From contig JAIXOI010000009.1 in assembly GCA_027486795.1 (NCBI GenBank), positions 124,159 through 188,158 on the forward strand: 64,000 bases of DNA. Direction: 5' to 3'. This document shows, in pieces, positions 18,668 to 27,348 of this stretch (the first letter of the stretch is position 1; every line of letters starts with the position of its first letter). The DNA comes from Sphingobacteriales bacterium (lineage in GTDB: Bacteria > Bacteroidota > Bacteroidia > Chitinophagales > CAIOSU01). Position numbers and translations under genes: made by a program. Under the pieces are notes generated by a model that was not told the DNA's origin, ran no database searches, and saw only the letters and a list, made by a program, of their open reading frames with translations.

Positions 18668-19333
18668 TTACATTTTGAACACTGCCGTACCCATATTAGC
18701 TGCGGCCTCAGCATCTTCAGGAAACAGGTGTGGGTAGTGGTTGCGCAATACTTGTATCATGTATTCGCGAGGTAGGTCAGGGTATGTGCCGTGGTAATAT
18801 ACATACTCCATAAATTTGCCTCCCTCGCCGTCGTTCTCTTGAAAAATAGAATCATCAATGCCATTAAACTCTAAAGGTGCTACATTTAACTTCTCGCAAA
18901 GCTCTTTGTTGAATGCTGGTGTGGCTTTCACCCATTTGCCATTCAAGTACAACTCTACATAACCATGCAGAGCCATAACATCTGATTGCAATACTTGCAT
19001 CAGTTTGCCCGTGCCTACATGGTTTTTTACATCGGCAAAACCAAAACGGCTAGGTATGCCCAATACGCGAGCACAAGCTGCCATAATGTTGGCTTTTTCT
19101 ACACAGTAGCCATATCCTCGGGCCAGCGCAGTACTCGCTTTTAAGCCATGCTCGCTTAAGTCTACTTCGTAAGGGTTGTAAGGGAACTTATCGCGCACGG
19201 CATAATACAACTTCACGGCCTGTTCAACAGGATTAGTAATCGTACCCACCGCTTTGTAGGCAAAAGCTACAATGTTGGGGTTGTCGCTATCCACAAACGC
19301 GGTAGCATCCAAATATTTACTAAAGTCTTCCAT
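18668..19333 (-). CDS. Transglutaminase-like cysteine peptidase-fold protein
   Basis: 221 residues, cytoplasmic (no signal peptide). The transglutaminase core shows the catalytic Cys77 in GYGYCVEKANIM and His123 in ALHGYVEL. The usual Asp strand reads WVKATPAFN, so the third catalytic position is probably filled differently. Proteins of this type are common in bacteria, and many act as proteases or amidases rather than cross-linkers. The gene follows the asparaginase gene with 3 bp between them, so the two are co-transcribed and may act on related amide substrates. That link is inference. Confidence 0.8.
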   Translation of the reverse strand: MEDFSKYLDATAFVDSDNPNIVAFAYKAVGTITNPVEQAVKLYYAVRDKFPYNPYEVDLSEHGLKASTALARGYGYCVEKANIMAACARVLGIPSRFGFADVKNHVGTGKLMQVLQSDVMALHGYVELYLNGKWVKATPAFNKELCEKLNVAPLEFNGIDDSIFQENDGEGGKFMEYVYYHGTYPDLPREYMIQVLRNHYPHLFPEDAEAAANMGTAVFKM

Positions 19334-19336
19334 CCG

Positions 19337-19846
19337 TTATTGTGAAACCTTTGCAGGGTCATTTAGTTCCTCGAAATAGCCAGTACGTTTGTTTTTGCGA
19401 ACGTTATCGGCCGTATAAAACTTTCCGTTCATTGCTATGTACACGCCGTGGGGCAATATTTGCACGAAGGCTAATGTGCTACCTAGATTAAAGAGCCCAT
19501 CGCTGCTACCGAACTTATAGGGCATCATAGCTCCGGTAAGCACAATGGTTTTAGGTAATTGTGCCGCGGCAAGGGTTTTGGCGGTGTCTACCATGGTGTC
19601 GGTGCCATGTGTAATAACTATTTGCTCATCAACACAACGTTTGCAGTGCTTTACTATCAACTCGCGATCCTCTTCTGTCATTTCCAGACTATCAATCATC
19701 ATCAAGGTGCGAATGTTTACATCCAGCGTGCAGCGCCCAAGTTTAAAAATTTCGGGTAGGTGCGTATCCTTAAAAAACAAGCGGCCGTTGATGATGTCGT
19801 ATTCTTTATCAAACGTACCGCCAGTAACAAATACATTAATAGGCAT
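19337..19846 (-). CDS. Single-domain asparaginase-like protein
   Basis: 169 residues from the ATG at 19846. A longer frame to 19930 exists but would translate a repeat array, so it is rejected. The type I/II asparaginase N-terminal-domain motifs are all there: TGGT near the start (VFVTGGTFDKEYD), THGTDTM, TGAMMPY and SSDGLFNLG. The C-terminal domain of full-length asparaginases (about 330 residues) is missing. Short versions are known in bacteria, but the active site of classical enzymes is completed by the other domain of a dimer, so activity here is uncertain. Downstream is the transglutaminase-like gene (3 bp gap). Confidence 0.83.
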   Translation of the reverse strand: MPINVFVTGGTFDKEYDIINGRLFFKDTHLPEIFKLGRCTLDVNIRTLMMIDSLEMTEEDRELIVKHCKRCVDEQIVITHGTDTMVDTAKTLAAAQLPKTIVLTGAMMPYKFGSSDGLFNLGSTLAFVQILPHGVYIAMNGKFYTADNVRKNKRTGYFEELNDPAKVSQ

Positions 19847-19884
19847 GAAAATAGAGTTAAGGTGCTGTAAAGTTATGCTTATTG

Positions 19885-19959
19885 GTCGACGGTCCATAGT
19901 CCGTGGTCCATAGTTTTTATTTTTTACCATGGTCTATCGACTATAGACCATGGACTATT
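19885..19959. repeat. Heptamer-array inverted repeat (GTCSATR family)
   Basis: Four consecutive 7-nt words of the form GTCSATR or close variants (19885-19912) face four words of the complementary form YATSGAC (19928-19955, plus a TATT tail). The spacer is a 15-nt T-rich stretch. It lies between divergent genes and ends 12 nt before the -7 box at 19972. Confidence 0.9.
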
Positions 19960-19971
19960 AATACAATTACT

Positions 19972-19979
19972 TATTTTTG
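19972..19979 (+). promoter_or_regulatory. -7 promoter box of the GT2 gene
   Basis: TATTTTTG matches TAnnTTTG exactly, 7 nt before ATG 19987 and 10 nt before ATG 19990. A start at or near the second ATG would make the message leaderless. The heptamer array occupies the -33 region. Confidence 0.5.
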
Positions 19980-19986
19980 CCCTGCT

Positions 19987-20736
19987 ATGATGAACGGTAA
20001 AAAAGTAGTGGTAGTATTGCCTGCCTATAATGCGGAGCTTACACTGGAAAAAACATACCGCGAAATTCCTTTTGATATTGTAGACGACGTAGTGTTGGTG
20101 GATGACCATAGCACCGACGCTACTTCGCAGCTTGCCCGCAAATTAGGTATAAAGCATGTGGTGCGTCACGAGAAAAACCGAGGATACGGTGGCAACCAAA
20201 AAACTTGCTACAAAACCGCCCTTGAACTGGGTGCCGACATTGTGATTATGGTGCACCCCGACTACCAATATACCCCATTGTTGATACCGGCCATGGCCAG
20301 TATTATTGCCAACGATTTGTATCCAGTGGTTTTAGGTTCGCGTATATTGGGTAATGGTGCCTTGAAAGGCGGTATGCCCGTTTATAAATACATTGCCAAC
20401 CGCTTGCTTACCTTTACCGAGAACGTGCTTACAGGCCAAAAACTTTCAGAATACCACACGGGTTACCGAGCGTTTAGCAAAGAAGTGCTGACCAAATTGG
20501 ATTTGGAAATAAATTCCGACGATTTTGTGTTCGATAATCAAATGCTATCCCAGATTATTTATGCAGGTTTTGGTATCGGTGAAGTAACCTGCCCAACCAA
20601 ATATTTTGCCGAGGCTAGTTCCATTAACCTTCGCCGCAGCACTATCTATGGTTTTGGGGTTTTAGGGGTAAGTGCTAAACACTTTTTGCAGCGCATAGGC
20701 TTGGCTAACTTTGCCATGTACAAGGGTTTGAAATAG
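19987..20736 (+). CDS. Family-2 glycosyltransferase (DPM1-like)
   Basis: 249 residues. I use ATG 19987 (or 19990), because the upstream extension to 19903 translates the heptamer repeat. It has a GT-A fold: the opening VVVVLPAYNAELTLEKTY, the nucleotide-binding DD (39-40, VLVDDHSTDATS) and the HPDYQY acceptor or metal site (90-95). It has no C-terminal membrane anchor, so it acts as a soluble or peripheral cytoplasmic enzyme. It resembles dolichyl- or polyprenyl-phosphate sugar transferases, and donor and acceptor cannot be read from the sequence. It is followed by cinA, 54 bp later. Confidence 0.87.
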   Translation: MMNGKKVVVVLPAYNAELTLEKTYREIPFDIVDDVVLVDDHSTDATSQLARKLGIKHVVRHEKNRGYGGNQKTCYKTALELGADIVIMVHPDYQYTPLLIPAMASIIANDLYPVVLGSRILGNGALKGGMPVYKYIANRLLTFTENVLTGQKLSEYHTGYRAFSKEVLTKLDLEINSDDFVFDNQMLSQIIYAGFGIGEVTCPTKYFAEASSINLRRSTIYGFGVLGVSAKHFLQRIGLANFAMYKGLK

Positions 20737-20790
20737 TTTTTGCCATTCGCACCGCTGAGGCGTTATATTTACTTACCAATCATCAATATT

Positions 20791-22032
20791 ATGCAAGCCA
20801 CCATTATTACCATTGGCGACGAATTGCTTTATGGCCAAACTATTGATACCAACTCGGCGTATATGGGCCGCGAGCTGGCGTTGTTAGGTATTCGTGTAAG
20901 AGAAATACTATCTATAAGTGATGATAAGTCGGCTATACTGGAGGCACTTGCTCGCGCTGAACAGGCTTCAAGCTTGGTTTTAATAACTGGTGGCCTTGGC
21001 CCAACAAAAGATGATATTACCAAAGTTACTCTAGCTCAATATTTTAATACTACTTTGGTGCGCAATCAGGAGATATTGGCACAGCTGGAAGCCTTTTTTG
21101 CCAGCCGAAATAGGCCAATGTTGCAATCGAATGCCGACCAAGCTTTAATGCCAGCAAGTTGCACACCATTGCGCAACGATAGGGGAACGGCTTGGGGTAT
21201 GTGGTTCGAAAAAAACGGAAAAGTATTTGTATCGATGCCAGGAGTGCCTTTTGAGATGGAGGCTTTGATGCAACAAGAGGTGTTGCCAAAAGTGAAGACC
21301 TATTTTAAACTGCCAGTAATCATACATAAGCACATTCTAACCGCTGGCATTGGAGAGTCGTTTTTAGCAGAGCAGATTGCCGATTTTGAGGATAACCTCC
21401 CCACCAATATTAAGCTAGCTTACTTGCCGGGAATTGGTTCAGTGAAACTACGTTTAACCGCAAATGGCACAAATAGGGAAGTGGTGCAAGAAGCCCTAGA
21501 TACCGAAGTGGCCAAGTTGGTAGCCCAAATTGATAAGCACATTTACGGTTATGACGACGACCAATTAGAAGAAATAATCGGAAAGCTTCTAACTGCAAAA
21601 GACAAAACCTTAGCCACCGCAGAGAGTTGCACTGGAGGCTATATTGCCAGCCAAATAACCATGGTTGCAGGTAGCTCGGCATACTACAATGGAAGCGTAG
21701 TGAGCTATACTTACGAATCGAAGCAAGCATTGTTGGGTGTAAAACAAGAAACACTGGATAGCTTTGGTGCTGTAAGCGAAGAAACCGTAAGAGAAATGTT
21801 GCTTGGGGTGTGTACCAAGTTTGGCACCGATTATGCCATAGCTACTTCGGGCATTGCCGGACCTGCAGGTGGCACTCCTGATAAACCAGTGGGCACAGTA
21901 TGGTTGGCCTATGGTTCGCCAACCGATATGCGCACCAAGAAGCTAACTTTTAAAGGCAACCGTAAACAAAACATACAGCTTACGGCACTTATGGCACTAG
22001 AATTGTTTAGAAAATACCTGATTGAAATTTGA
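20791..22032 (+). CDS. cinA: CinA family protein (nicotinamide-nucleotide amidohydrolase domain)
   Basis: 413 residues from ATG 20791, which begins the family motif (MQATIITIGDELLYGQTIDT). Residues 1-170 are the MoCF-biosynthesis-like domain (VLITGGLGPTKDDITK). Residues about 255-413 form the CinA/PncC domain (TAESCTGGYIAS, then ATSGIAGPAGGTPDKPVGTV). PncC domains deamidate nicotinamide mononucleotide in NAD salvage, and the N-terminal domain in other CinA proteins has pyrophosphatase activity. The stop codon lies inside an ATTTGAAA repeat word, so the last codons are supplied by the repeat. Confidence 0.93.
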   Translation: MQATIITIGDELLYGQTIDTNSAYMGRELALLGIRVREILSISDDKSAILEALARAEQASSLVLITGGLGPTKDDITKVTLAQYFNTTLVRNQEILAQLEAFFASRNRPMLQSNADQALMPASCTPLRNDRGTAWGMWFEKNGKVFVSMPGVPFEMEALMQQEVLPKVKTYFKLPVIIHKHILTAGIGESFLAEQIADFEDNLPTNIKLAYLPGIGSVKLRLTANGTNREVVQEALDTEVAKLVAQIDKHIYGYDDDQLEEIIGKLLTAKDKTLATAESCTGGYIASQITMVAGSSAYYNGSVVSYTYESKQALLGVKQETLDSFGAVSEETVREMLLGVCTKFGTDYAIATSGIAGPAGGTPDKPVGTVWLAYGSPTDMRTKKLTFKGNRKQNIQLTALMALELFRKYLIEI

Positions 22033-22081
22033 AAATTTGGAAACCTGCCTGCCGAAAGGCTGGTGTGCTAATTTGAAAATG
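22025..22081. repeat. ATTTGAAA-word repeat at the cinA stop codon
   Basis: Two ATTTGAAA-type words cover the cinA stop, and a third lies at 22070-22081. The 17-mer at 22065-22081 occurs as an exact reverse complement at 54828-54844 upstream of ricT. Confidence 0.8.
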
Positions 22082-22184
22082 ACCAGCTGTTTAAATGGTA
22101 GGGGCAATGAAATTGGGAAAACATTCGTTTTTGTAAAGTTTAGGGTCTGTAGGTTATTCTAAATATCATCAGGGATAATGCTTC

Positions 22185-22219
22185 TTTTGTCTCATGTCTT
22201 ATGTCTTGTGTCTTGAGTC
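22185..22219 (+). repeat. Heptamer array (TTRTGTC family)
   Basis: Five successive 7-nt words close to TTRTGTC. No inverted partner was seen nearby. The array ends 12 nt before the TAACTTTG box at 22232. Confidence 0.88.
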
Positions 22220-22231
22220 TTCGGTAATAAC

Positions 22232-22239
22232 TAACTTTG
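22232..22239 (+). promoter_or_regulatory. -7 promoter box, probable leaderless start
   Basis: TAACTTTG is followed by CCCT and then the ATG at 22244. TTG triplets inside the heptamer array upstream could act as a -33 element. Confidence 0.55.
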
Positions 22240-22243
22240 CCCT

Positions 22244-23212
22244 ATGAAATACATTTGTTTGTTGATGGTGTGGTTGCCACTTTTTGCCTTTGGGCAAGGC
22301 AAGGGCGGTAAAAAGAGCCCAACTAAAGGTAAGGTTGAACTCACCCCAGAAAACAGGGCAAAACTGCTTCAAGTAGAAGAAACCTTGAATCCGCTGTCTT
22401 ATATCATGTTTGGCGATACAAACAATCTAAACCGGATGAAGGCCTGCTATGCTTTTATTCCCAAGTTTGTAGAAGCATTAAAAGTGCCTGGTTCTTTTGC
22501 TTATCCGTTCGATTCGGTACCTATTCTATCCATTTTGTACCCAACCGATAGTAGTTTTAGGGTAATAACATGGCAGGTATCTTTAGAGGGTGGGGCATAT
22601 CGCTACTTTGGTACCATACAAATGAACAATGGCAAAGACTTGAAGCTCTACCCGCTTATTGACCGAACTGATTCCATTGCAAGTCCTCAAGATACGCTAC
22701 TATCGCCTAGTTGCTGGTATGGCGCATTTTATTATAACCTTATTGAAACCAAAGCTAAAGGCAAAACTTATTACACGCTGTTTGGCTTTGATGGTAACGA
22801 TTTGTATAGCCGTGTAAAGGTGATGGATGTGCTGCATTTTGATGAAGGTAAGCCTGTATTTGGTGCCCCAATATTCGATATACCCGATACCATTACCGAG
22901 ACGTTTCCGTACCCGGTAACCAAGCCGCAGACTAGGTTTCTGGTTTATTATAAGTTTGATGCCAAGCTTACGCTCAATTATAACCCCGATGACAATATCG
23001 TGGTGTTCGACCACATTAAGTCTATCTCAGATTTTGGAAAAGATATACCGGTTTCGTTGATACCCGATGGCAGTTACGACGCTTTTGAATGGAAAGACGG
23101 AAAGTGGAAGTACATATCTAATGTATATCTGCTTACTATTGATAGGGGCAACCCGCCGCTGCCTCAACCATCTACTAATGTGCATGGCGATATAAACCAA
23201 AACAAACCTTAG
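22244..23212 (+). CDS. Conserved secreted protein of unknown function
   Basis: 322 residues with a signal peptide (MKYICLLMVWLPLFAFGQ) and a lysine-rich stretch right after cleavage. The mature part is beta-rich, with motifs FRVITWQVSLEGGAYRYFGT, YYTLFGFDGND and PDGSYDAFEWKDGKWKYI. I have the impression of a family seen in other Bacteroidota, but cannot name it and see no catalytic signature. It has a leaderless-type promoter at 22232. Its TAG stop interlocks with the TAA stop of the convergent OstA-like gene within a single TTAG (23209-23212). Confidence 0.72.
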   Translation: MKYICLLMVWLPLFAFGQGKGGKKSPTKGKVELTPENRAKLLQVEETLNPLSYIMFGDTNNLNRMKACYAFIPKFVEALKVPGSFAYPFDSVPILSILYPTDSSFRVITWQVSLEGGAYRYFGTIQMNNGKDLKLYPLIDRTDSIASPQDTLLSPSCWYGAFYYNLIETKAKGKTYYTLFGFDGNDLYSRVKVMDVLHFDEGKPVFGAPIFDIPDTITETFPYPVTKPQTRFLVYYKFDAKLTLNYNPDDNIVVFDHIKSISDFGKDIPVSLIPDGSYDAFEWKDGKWKYISNVYLLTIDRGNPPLPQPSTNVHGDINQNKP

Positions 23213-24876
23213 GGTTTAATGGGTGTCGCGCTCGTATCGTTGGTTATGGGTTGTGGGCTGGGGGGCGGCATTGGCGCTTCGCCAGTGGGCTTATCAACAG
23301 TAGTATTTGCAGCTGGCTTTGTCCCTTTGCGCGCGCCATTTGCATTTGCATCGGTGGCAGGCAGGGGTGCGGGCTCAGGTTCGGTTAGCAAGTCTTCTTT
23401 GCTTTGGGGGCGTTGGTCGTAGCGCCAGTTAAAGTTTTCGAGCTTAAATGTTTCAGGGTCAACCAACTGTATTGGGTGAAATGTTGCTGTAGGTTTGGTA
23501 TAAAATTTTATCCTGTTTACTTTGTTTTCGTTAATGTATATCCACATTTCGCTGCACTGCGCCTTGTTTATGCCTAGGTAAGCGCTTCGCGAGTCTTTGC
23601 CATAGTAAACGCTTTCTCCGTTGCCAGCAACGTGCATGTTGTTTAGGTCGCCATCTACAAAATAACCCCAAATATGTCGGCCTTTTATCTGGTCGTATAA
23701 TTTTGGGAACGATTCGTTAATGATAAACCCGTTCGGAAAAAGCTCCACCCGATCCATCTTGCTATCTTTCATGTATAGGTAAATAGTGTCGCCGGTCATT
23801 TGGCTTTTATCGCCCCATAGCACCGGCTCTCGATACATGCGAATTGTTGAATCGCGAAAAGCATATACCAGCGAGTCGCATTTGCCTTGCATGTCGCTTT
23901 TAAAAAGGCGTACTTTATGAAAGGCAAACAGTTCGCGCTCCCCAACGGTATCTTTTCGGCTTATGAGCGTATCGGCGGCAATGTGCAACGAGTCGCCATC
24001 TAGTATGTACGTAAGTAGCGGCTTTTCGGTAGCTGTTATAGAGTCGGTCAGTTCATAAAAAATAGCCTTGCCGCCACTGAGTATGATGTTCTGGCTCGTA
24101 TCTATCCAATCGAAGTGATAATAGGCCTCTCCATAACCTTTCTTCTTTTCATAATACAAACTATCGGCATATAGTATTTGCGGAGGATTGTCTAGCACAG
24201 TGTTTTTTCCGAAATTTGATATTTCAGTTTTGCTGTTGTACCAGCCGCTTTCGCAATATATTTTACTCTCGTTGGTAGTAATCTTAGTTGGGCCAAAAAA
24301 GTAGCTTATTTCGCGCTCCATATTATAGCCCAACGTGTCGCATTTTAGGGTGTAGTTGGGGTTTACTAGCTTTACACCATATCTAAAATAAGCCATCTTA
24401 CTTTCCGAATAGTAGTAACCAATGCGGCTCACCAAATCGGTGCCTTTGCTTATTACGTGGCCACCATTACTATATTTGGCGGTTTTGGTATTAAGGTTAT
24501 ACGTTAATTTTTTTGTGGTCAATTCCATTCGTGGCTCTAAAAGACGCACATTACCATATAAGTCGGCAATACGTTCATCGCCGTTGTACTTCAACGAGTC
24601 GGAGTAGATTTGCAAATCGCCTTGGTGTATGTATACATGGCCAAATGCATCAACGGCATTTCGGTCGGCATAAAAGTAAGCGCTGTCGCAGTCCATGTAC
24701 ACATCGCCTTGCTTCATTTTTACGCTACCTATTAGCTTCCGTACATTTTCACCACGTACGTTACCTTTGGTAAGTATATCGGCACCTAGTATTTCAATCT
24801 TTTTCTTTTCCTGCGCAATTAGCGAGGAAACAGAATAGGTTAGAAACAAAAGGGCAAATACAAACCGTATAGTCAT
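23209..24876 (-). CDS. OstA/LptA-like lipopolysaccharide transport protein
   Basis: 555 residues from ATG 24876, where a signal peptide begins (MTIRFVFALLFLTYSVSSLIAQ). Longer in-frame starts inside the mce gene are unlikely. The mature part consists of OstA-type beta-jellyroll repeats (YADRNAVDAFGHVYIHQGD, IADLYGNVRLLEP), the fold used by LptA and the LptD N-domain to shuttle LPS across the periplasm. A proline/alanine-rich tail (about 505-555) is probably disordered. It is larger than E. coli LptA (185 residues), as usual for the Bacteroidota OstA-like proteins. It follows the mce gene by 58 bp and lies opposite lptD across the amidase gene, so this is an LPS and lipid transport neighbourhood. 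Confidence 0.85.
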   Translation of the reverse strand: MTIRFVFALLFLTYSVSSLIAQEKKKIEILGADILTKGNVRGENVRKLIGSVKMKQGDVYMDCDSAYFYADRNAVDAFGHVYIHQGDLQIYSDSLKYNGDERIADLYGNVRLLEPRMELTTKKLTYNLNTKTAKYSNGGHVISKGTDLVSRIGYYYSESKMAYFRYGVKLVNPNYTLKCDTLGYNMEREISYFFGPTKITTNESKIYCESGWYNSKTEISNFGKNTVLDNPPQILYADSLYYEKKKGYGEAYYHFDWIDTSQNIILSGGKAIFYELTDSITATEKPLLTYILDGDSLHIAADTLISRKDTVGERELFAFHKVRLFKSDMQGKCDSLVYAFRDSTIRMYREPVLWGDKSQMTGDTIYLYMKDSKMDRVELFPNGFIINESFPKLYDQIKGRHIWGYFVDGDLNNMHVAGNGESVYYGKDSRSAYLGINKAQCSEMWIYINENKVNRIKFYTKPTATFHPIQLVDPETFKLENFNWRYDQRPQSKEDLLTEPEPAPLPATDANANGARKGTKPAANTTVDKPTGEAPMPPPSPQPITNDTSATPIKP

Positions 24877-24934
24877 TTGATGATATTGGGAATTTGAGCT
24901 AGCGTACTCAAAAAGCAAGCCAATACAACGAGAA

Positions 24935-25906
24935 TTACTTTTTAGGAGTTTTGGGTTTGTCGGAGCGTCCAAAAACGGAGAAGTGAATATATCTGCCTGG
25001 CGATTCTTTAAAGTCGACCAATAAACTATCCAAATCGGCAGTTGCTCTTTCAAGGTTGTCATAAACCGTTCGGTCATGAATCAGCAACCCTACCGTTCCT
25101 TCGCCTTCGTTTATTTGCTTGAGCAATAACTTGGCTTGGTTTAGGGTACTATCCAGGGTGGTTATCATACCCTTTATATCCGATTCGGCAAGGGAGCCGG
25201 TAAGATGGTTCAAGTTTACAAATGTCGAATCTAGGTTATCGCCATTGCGCTTTACGATAGCCAGCACACCTTCTAGGTTTCGTATAATACCTTGTATCGA
25301 CTGCATTTCGCTTAGCAAAAGCGAATCAACGTGTTTGGCCAAAATAGAGAACCTAGCAGTTGCCGATTCAACATTGGTTAAACTATTATTGATGGAGTTG
25401 TTTCCTAAAATACCTTCCACCACGCTCATTACCGTATCTATAGAAGAGATCAAGCCTTCAGCTTTCGTTTTCAAAGGGGCAATCTGTTCGTTAACCATGT
25501 CGGCCAGCTTGGGCTCTAGAGCGCTCTTTAGGGTATCGCCAGTTACTACATAGCCATTTACTTCATCTGCAAAAATTATTTGTACGGCTCTGGTGCCCAA
25601 AAAATCAAGGCTCACCAGTTTTGCAGTTGAGTTTTTAGGAATCCTTACGGTTTCGTCTGTAATTTTTATTTCGGCTACCAATTTGCCGTCTGGGCGCATA
25701 CTAATTTGTCCAACCCTTCCAACTCCGTAGCCGTTTACTACTACTGCGCTTGATTTGGTAAGCCCATCAACACGATCGTAAACCGCATACAACTTTATGG
25801 ATTTGTCGAAAATGTTGTTGCCCTTTAGGAAGCTATAGCCAATAATCATAATGGCAATGCCAAAAGCTGCCATTATGCCGACCTTGGTTTCATCAGATAT
25901 TTTCAA
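24935..25906 (-). CDS. MCE/MlaD family lipid-transport protein
   Basis: 323 residues: an N-terminal membrane anchor (VGIMAAFGIAIMIIGYSFL), a single MCE domain (about 38-115, LYAVYDRVDGLTKSSAVVVN, then GTRAVQIIF) and a long alpha-helical C-terminal part. MlaD-type proteins form hexameric rings that carry phospholipids between inner and outer membranes, working with MlaE/MlaF permease and ATPase subunits, which are not in this window. It is co-directional with the upstream amidase (134 bp gap) and the downstream OstA-like gene. Confidence 0.88.
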   Translation of the reverse strand: MKISDETKVGIMAAFGIAIMIIGYSFLKGNNIFDKSIKLYAVYDRVDGLTKSSAVVVNGYGVGRVGQISMRPDGKLVAEIKITDETVRIPKNSTAKLVSLDFLGTRAVQIIFADEVNGYVVTGDTLKSALEPKLADMVNEQIAPLKTKAEGLISSIDTVMSVVEGILGNNSINNSLTNVESATARFSILAKHVDSLLLSEMQSIQGIIRNLEGVLAIVKRNGDNLDSTFVNLNHLTGSLAESDIKGMITTLDSTLNQAKLLLKQINEGEGTVGLLIHDRTVYDNLERATADLDSLLVDFKESPGRYIHFSVFGRSDKPKTPKK

Positions 25907-26040
25907 CGGGAGCGGTTTTAGTCAAAGGGTAAAAATAGCTAAAAGTATTTAGTAGTGCATAATGCATATACGGTTGCGAACCGAATATACTGTTTGATTA
26001 TCTATTTATTGTTTTTGCACGTCGTTAATTTGGGTCGTCT

Positions 26041-27312
26041 TTATTTTCCTAAGGCTTCGCTAATGGTTATTCTTATGCCATTTTTATAGGCCACCATAAA
26101 GGCTTCTGGAAAGCTTGCCCTTACTTCTTTTTGAAGCTTGAGGGCTGCATCGTAGCTATCCGCTGAGCCAGTTAGGTACTTATACAGCTTATCCACTTTT
26201 ATCATTTCCCAGTCTTTTACTTTTTTTAGCTCGGATGCGGTTATAGGCAATTCTTTGTCTGAAGCTAAAAACTGTATTTTAAAAATTACTTTGTTCGTTG
26301 CTGGAGGGGCAGTTACAGGTTTGTCTGTTGGTTGGTTCGCTACTGGGGTGTCCGCAACTGGTTTATCCGTTGGTTTTGGGTCGGTTTTAGGTGGGGTAGG
26401 AGTAGGCTTATCAATGGTTTTAGGTGGCTCTGGCGTTTTGTCGGGCAAAGGCATTTGCGTATTGGTAAGTCCAGATGGGCCATTTTTTTCGTATTCTATT
26501 TTGTAATCTTTGAACGCGCGATAAATAGCCGATGCCATGTATGATTGGCCCTCTTCGGTGGTTAAAAAGGTTTCTTCGTTTTTGTTGCTAATAAAGCCCA
26601 ACTCAACCAATACGCTAGGCATGGCGCTTTTGTATAGCACCACAAACCCAGCTTGTTTAATACCACGGCTGCTGCGGTTCACTTTGTTTTTAAACTGGCT
26701 ATCTATTTTTTGGGCTAAACTAATGCTCTGATCAAGGAAGGCGCTGGTTTGAATCGACATTAATATCAATGCTTCCGGCGACTTGGGGTCGAAGCCATCA
26801 TAATTATTTTCGTGATTGTCTTCTTGCAATATCACCGAGTTTTCGCGTATGGCTACATCCAGGTTTTCTTTCTCTTTATGCAACCCCAACACAAACACTT
26901 CAGTGCCATATGCCGATGTTGATGTGAAGGCATTGCAGTGGATGGAGATGAAAAGGTCGGCTTTGTTTTTGTTGGCTATGTTAGAGCGTTCGTGCAATTC
27001 AATAAACACGTCTTTGTCGCGGGTGTAAAGTACCTTTACCTTAGGAAAATTCTCTTTTATGTATGCGCCAACTTTTAAGGAAACTTCCAGCGCAATATTC
27101 TTTTCATGGGTTTTTGAGTAGCCTATAGTGCCAGGGTCGTGGCCACCATGACCCGCATCAATAACAACAGTTTCAATGGTAAAGTCTTCGTTAACCTTTG
27201 GCACCGAAAAGTTGACGGTAGGTAATGATACCATTGCTGCAATCAACAATAATATGATGATACGTTTAGCGTTCAATAGGGTATCGTTTAGCTTTTGTAT
27301 TTTAGCGCCCAT
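26041..27312 (-). CDS. N-acetylmuramoyl-L-alanine amidase (Amidase_3)
   Basis: 423 residues. The N-terminal membrane or signal segment is at 17-33. The zinc amidase domain (about 47-270) has His55 (DAGHGGHDPG), Glu70, His125 (SIHCNA) and the catalytic Glu237 (VLVELGFISN). It cleaves the amide bond between MurNAc and the stem peptide. A low-complexity P/T/D/K linker with repeated DKP words (about 285-340) leads to a C-terminal alpha/beta domain (about 343-423) that resembles a divergent SPOR or wall-binding domain. It is divergent from lptD with only 36 bp between start codons. A TATTTTTG box at 27331-27338 (minus) is its probable promoter. Confidence 0.9.
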   Translation of the reverse strand: MGAKIQKLNDTLLNAKRIIILLLIAAMVSLPTVNFSVPKVNEDFTIETVVIDAGHGGHDPGTIGYSKTHEKNIALEVSLKVGAYIKENFPKVKVLYTRDKDVFIELHERSNIANKNKADLFISIHCNAFTSTSAYGTEVFVLGLHKEKENLDVAIRENSVILQEDNHENNYDGFDPKSPEALILMSIQTSAFLDQSISLAQKIDSQFKNKVNRSSRGIKQAGFVVLYKSAMPSVLVELGFISNKNEETFLTTEEGQSYMASAIYRAFKDYKIEYEKNGPSGLTNTQMPLPDKTPEPPKTIDKPTPTPPKTDPKPTDKPVADTPVANQPTDKPVTAPPATNKVIFKIQFLASDKELPITASELKKVKDWEMIKVDKLYKYLTGSADSYDAALKLQKEVRASFPEAFMVAYKNGIRITISEALGK

Positions 27313-27330
27313 TATTACTTAACTATACTA

Positions 27331-27338
27331 CAAAAATA
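27331..27338 (-). promoter_or_regulatory. -7 box of the amidase-mce-ostA operon
   Basis: TATTTTTG read on minus matches TAnnTTTG, 18 nt upstream of the amidase ATG. The 36-bp divergent gap means it overlaps the lptD promoter region. Confidence 0.45.
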
Positions 27339-27348
27339 ACGCAAAATT

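Noticed and set aside
19847..19930. Longer N-terminus for the asparaginase
   Set aside because: It would translate the heptamer array; the family starts at ATG 19846 (PINVFVTGGTF).
19903..19986. Longer N-terminus for the GT2 protein
   Set aside because: The same array would be translated; the GT2 fold starts at 19987 and the -7 box lies at 19972.
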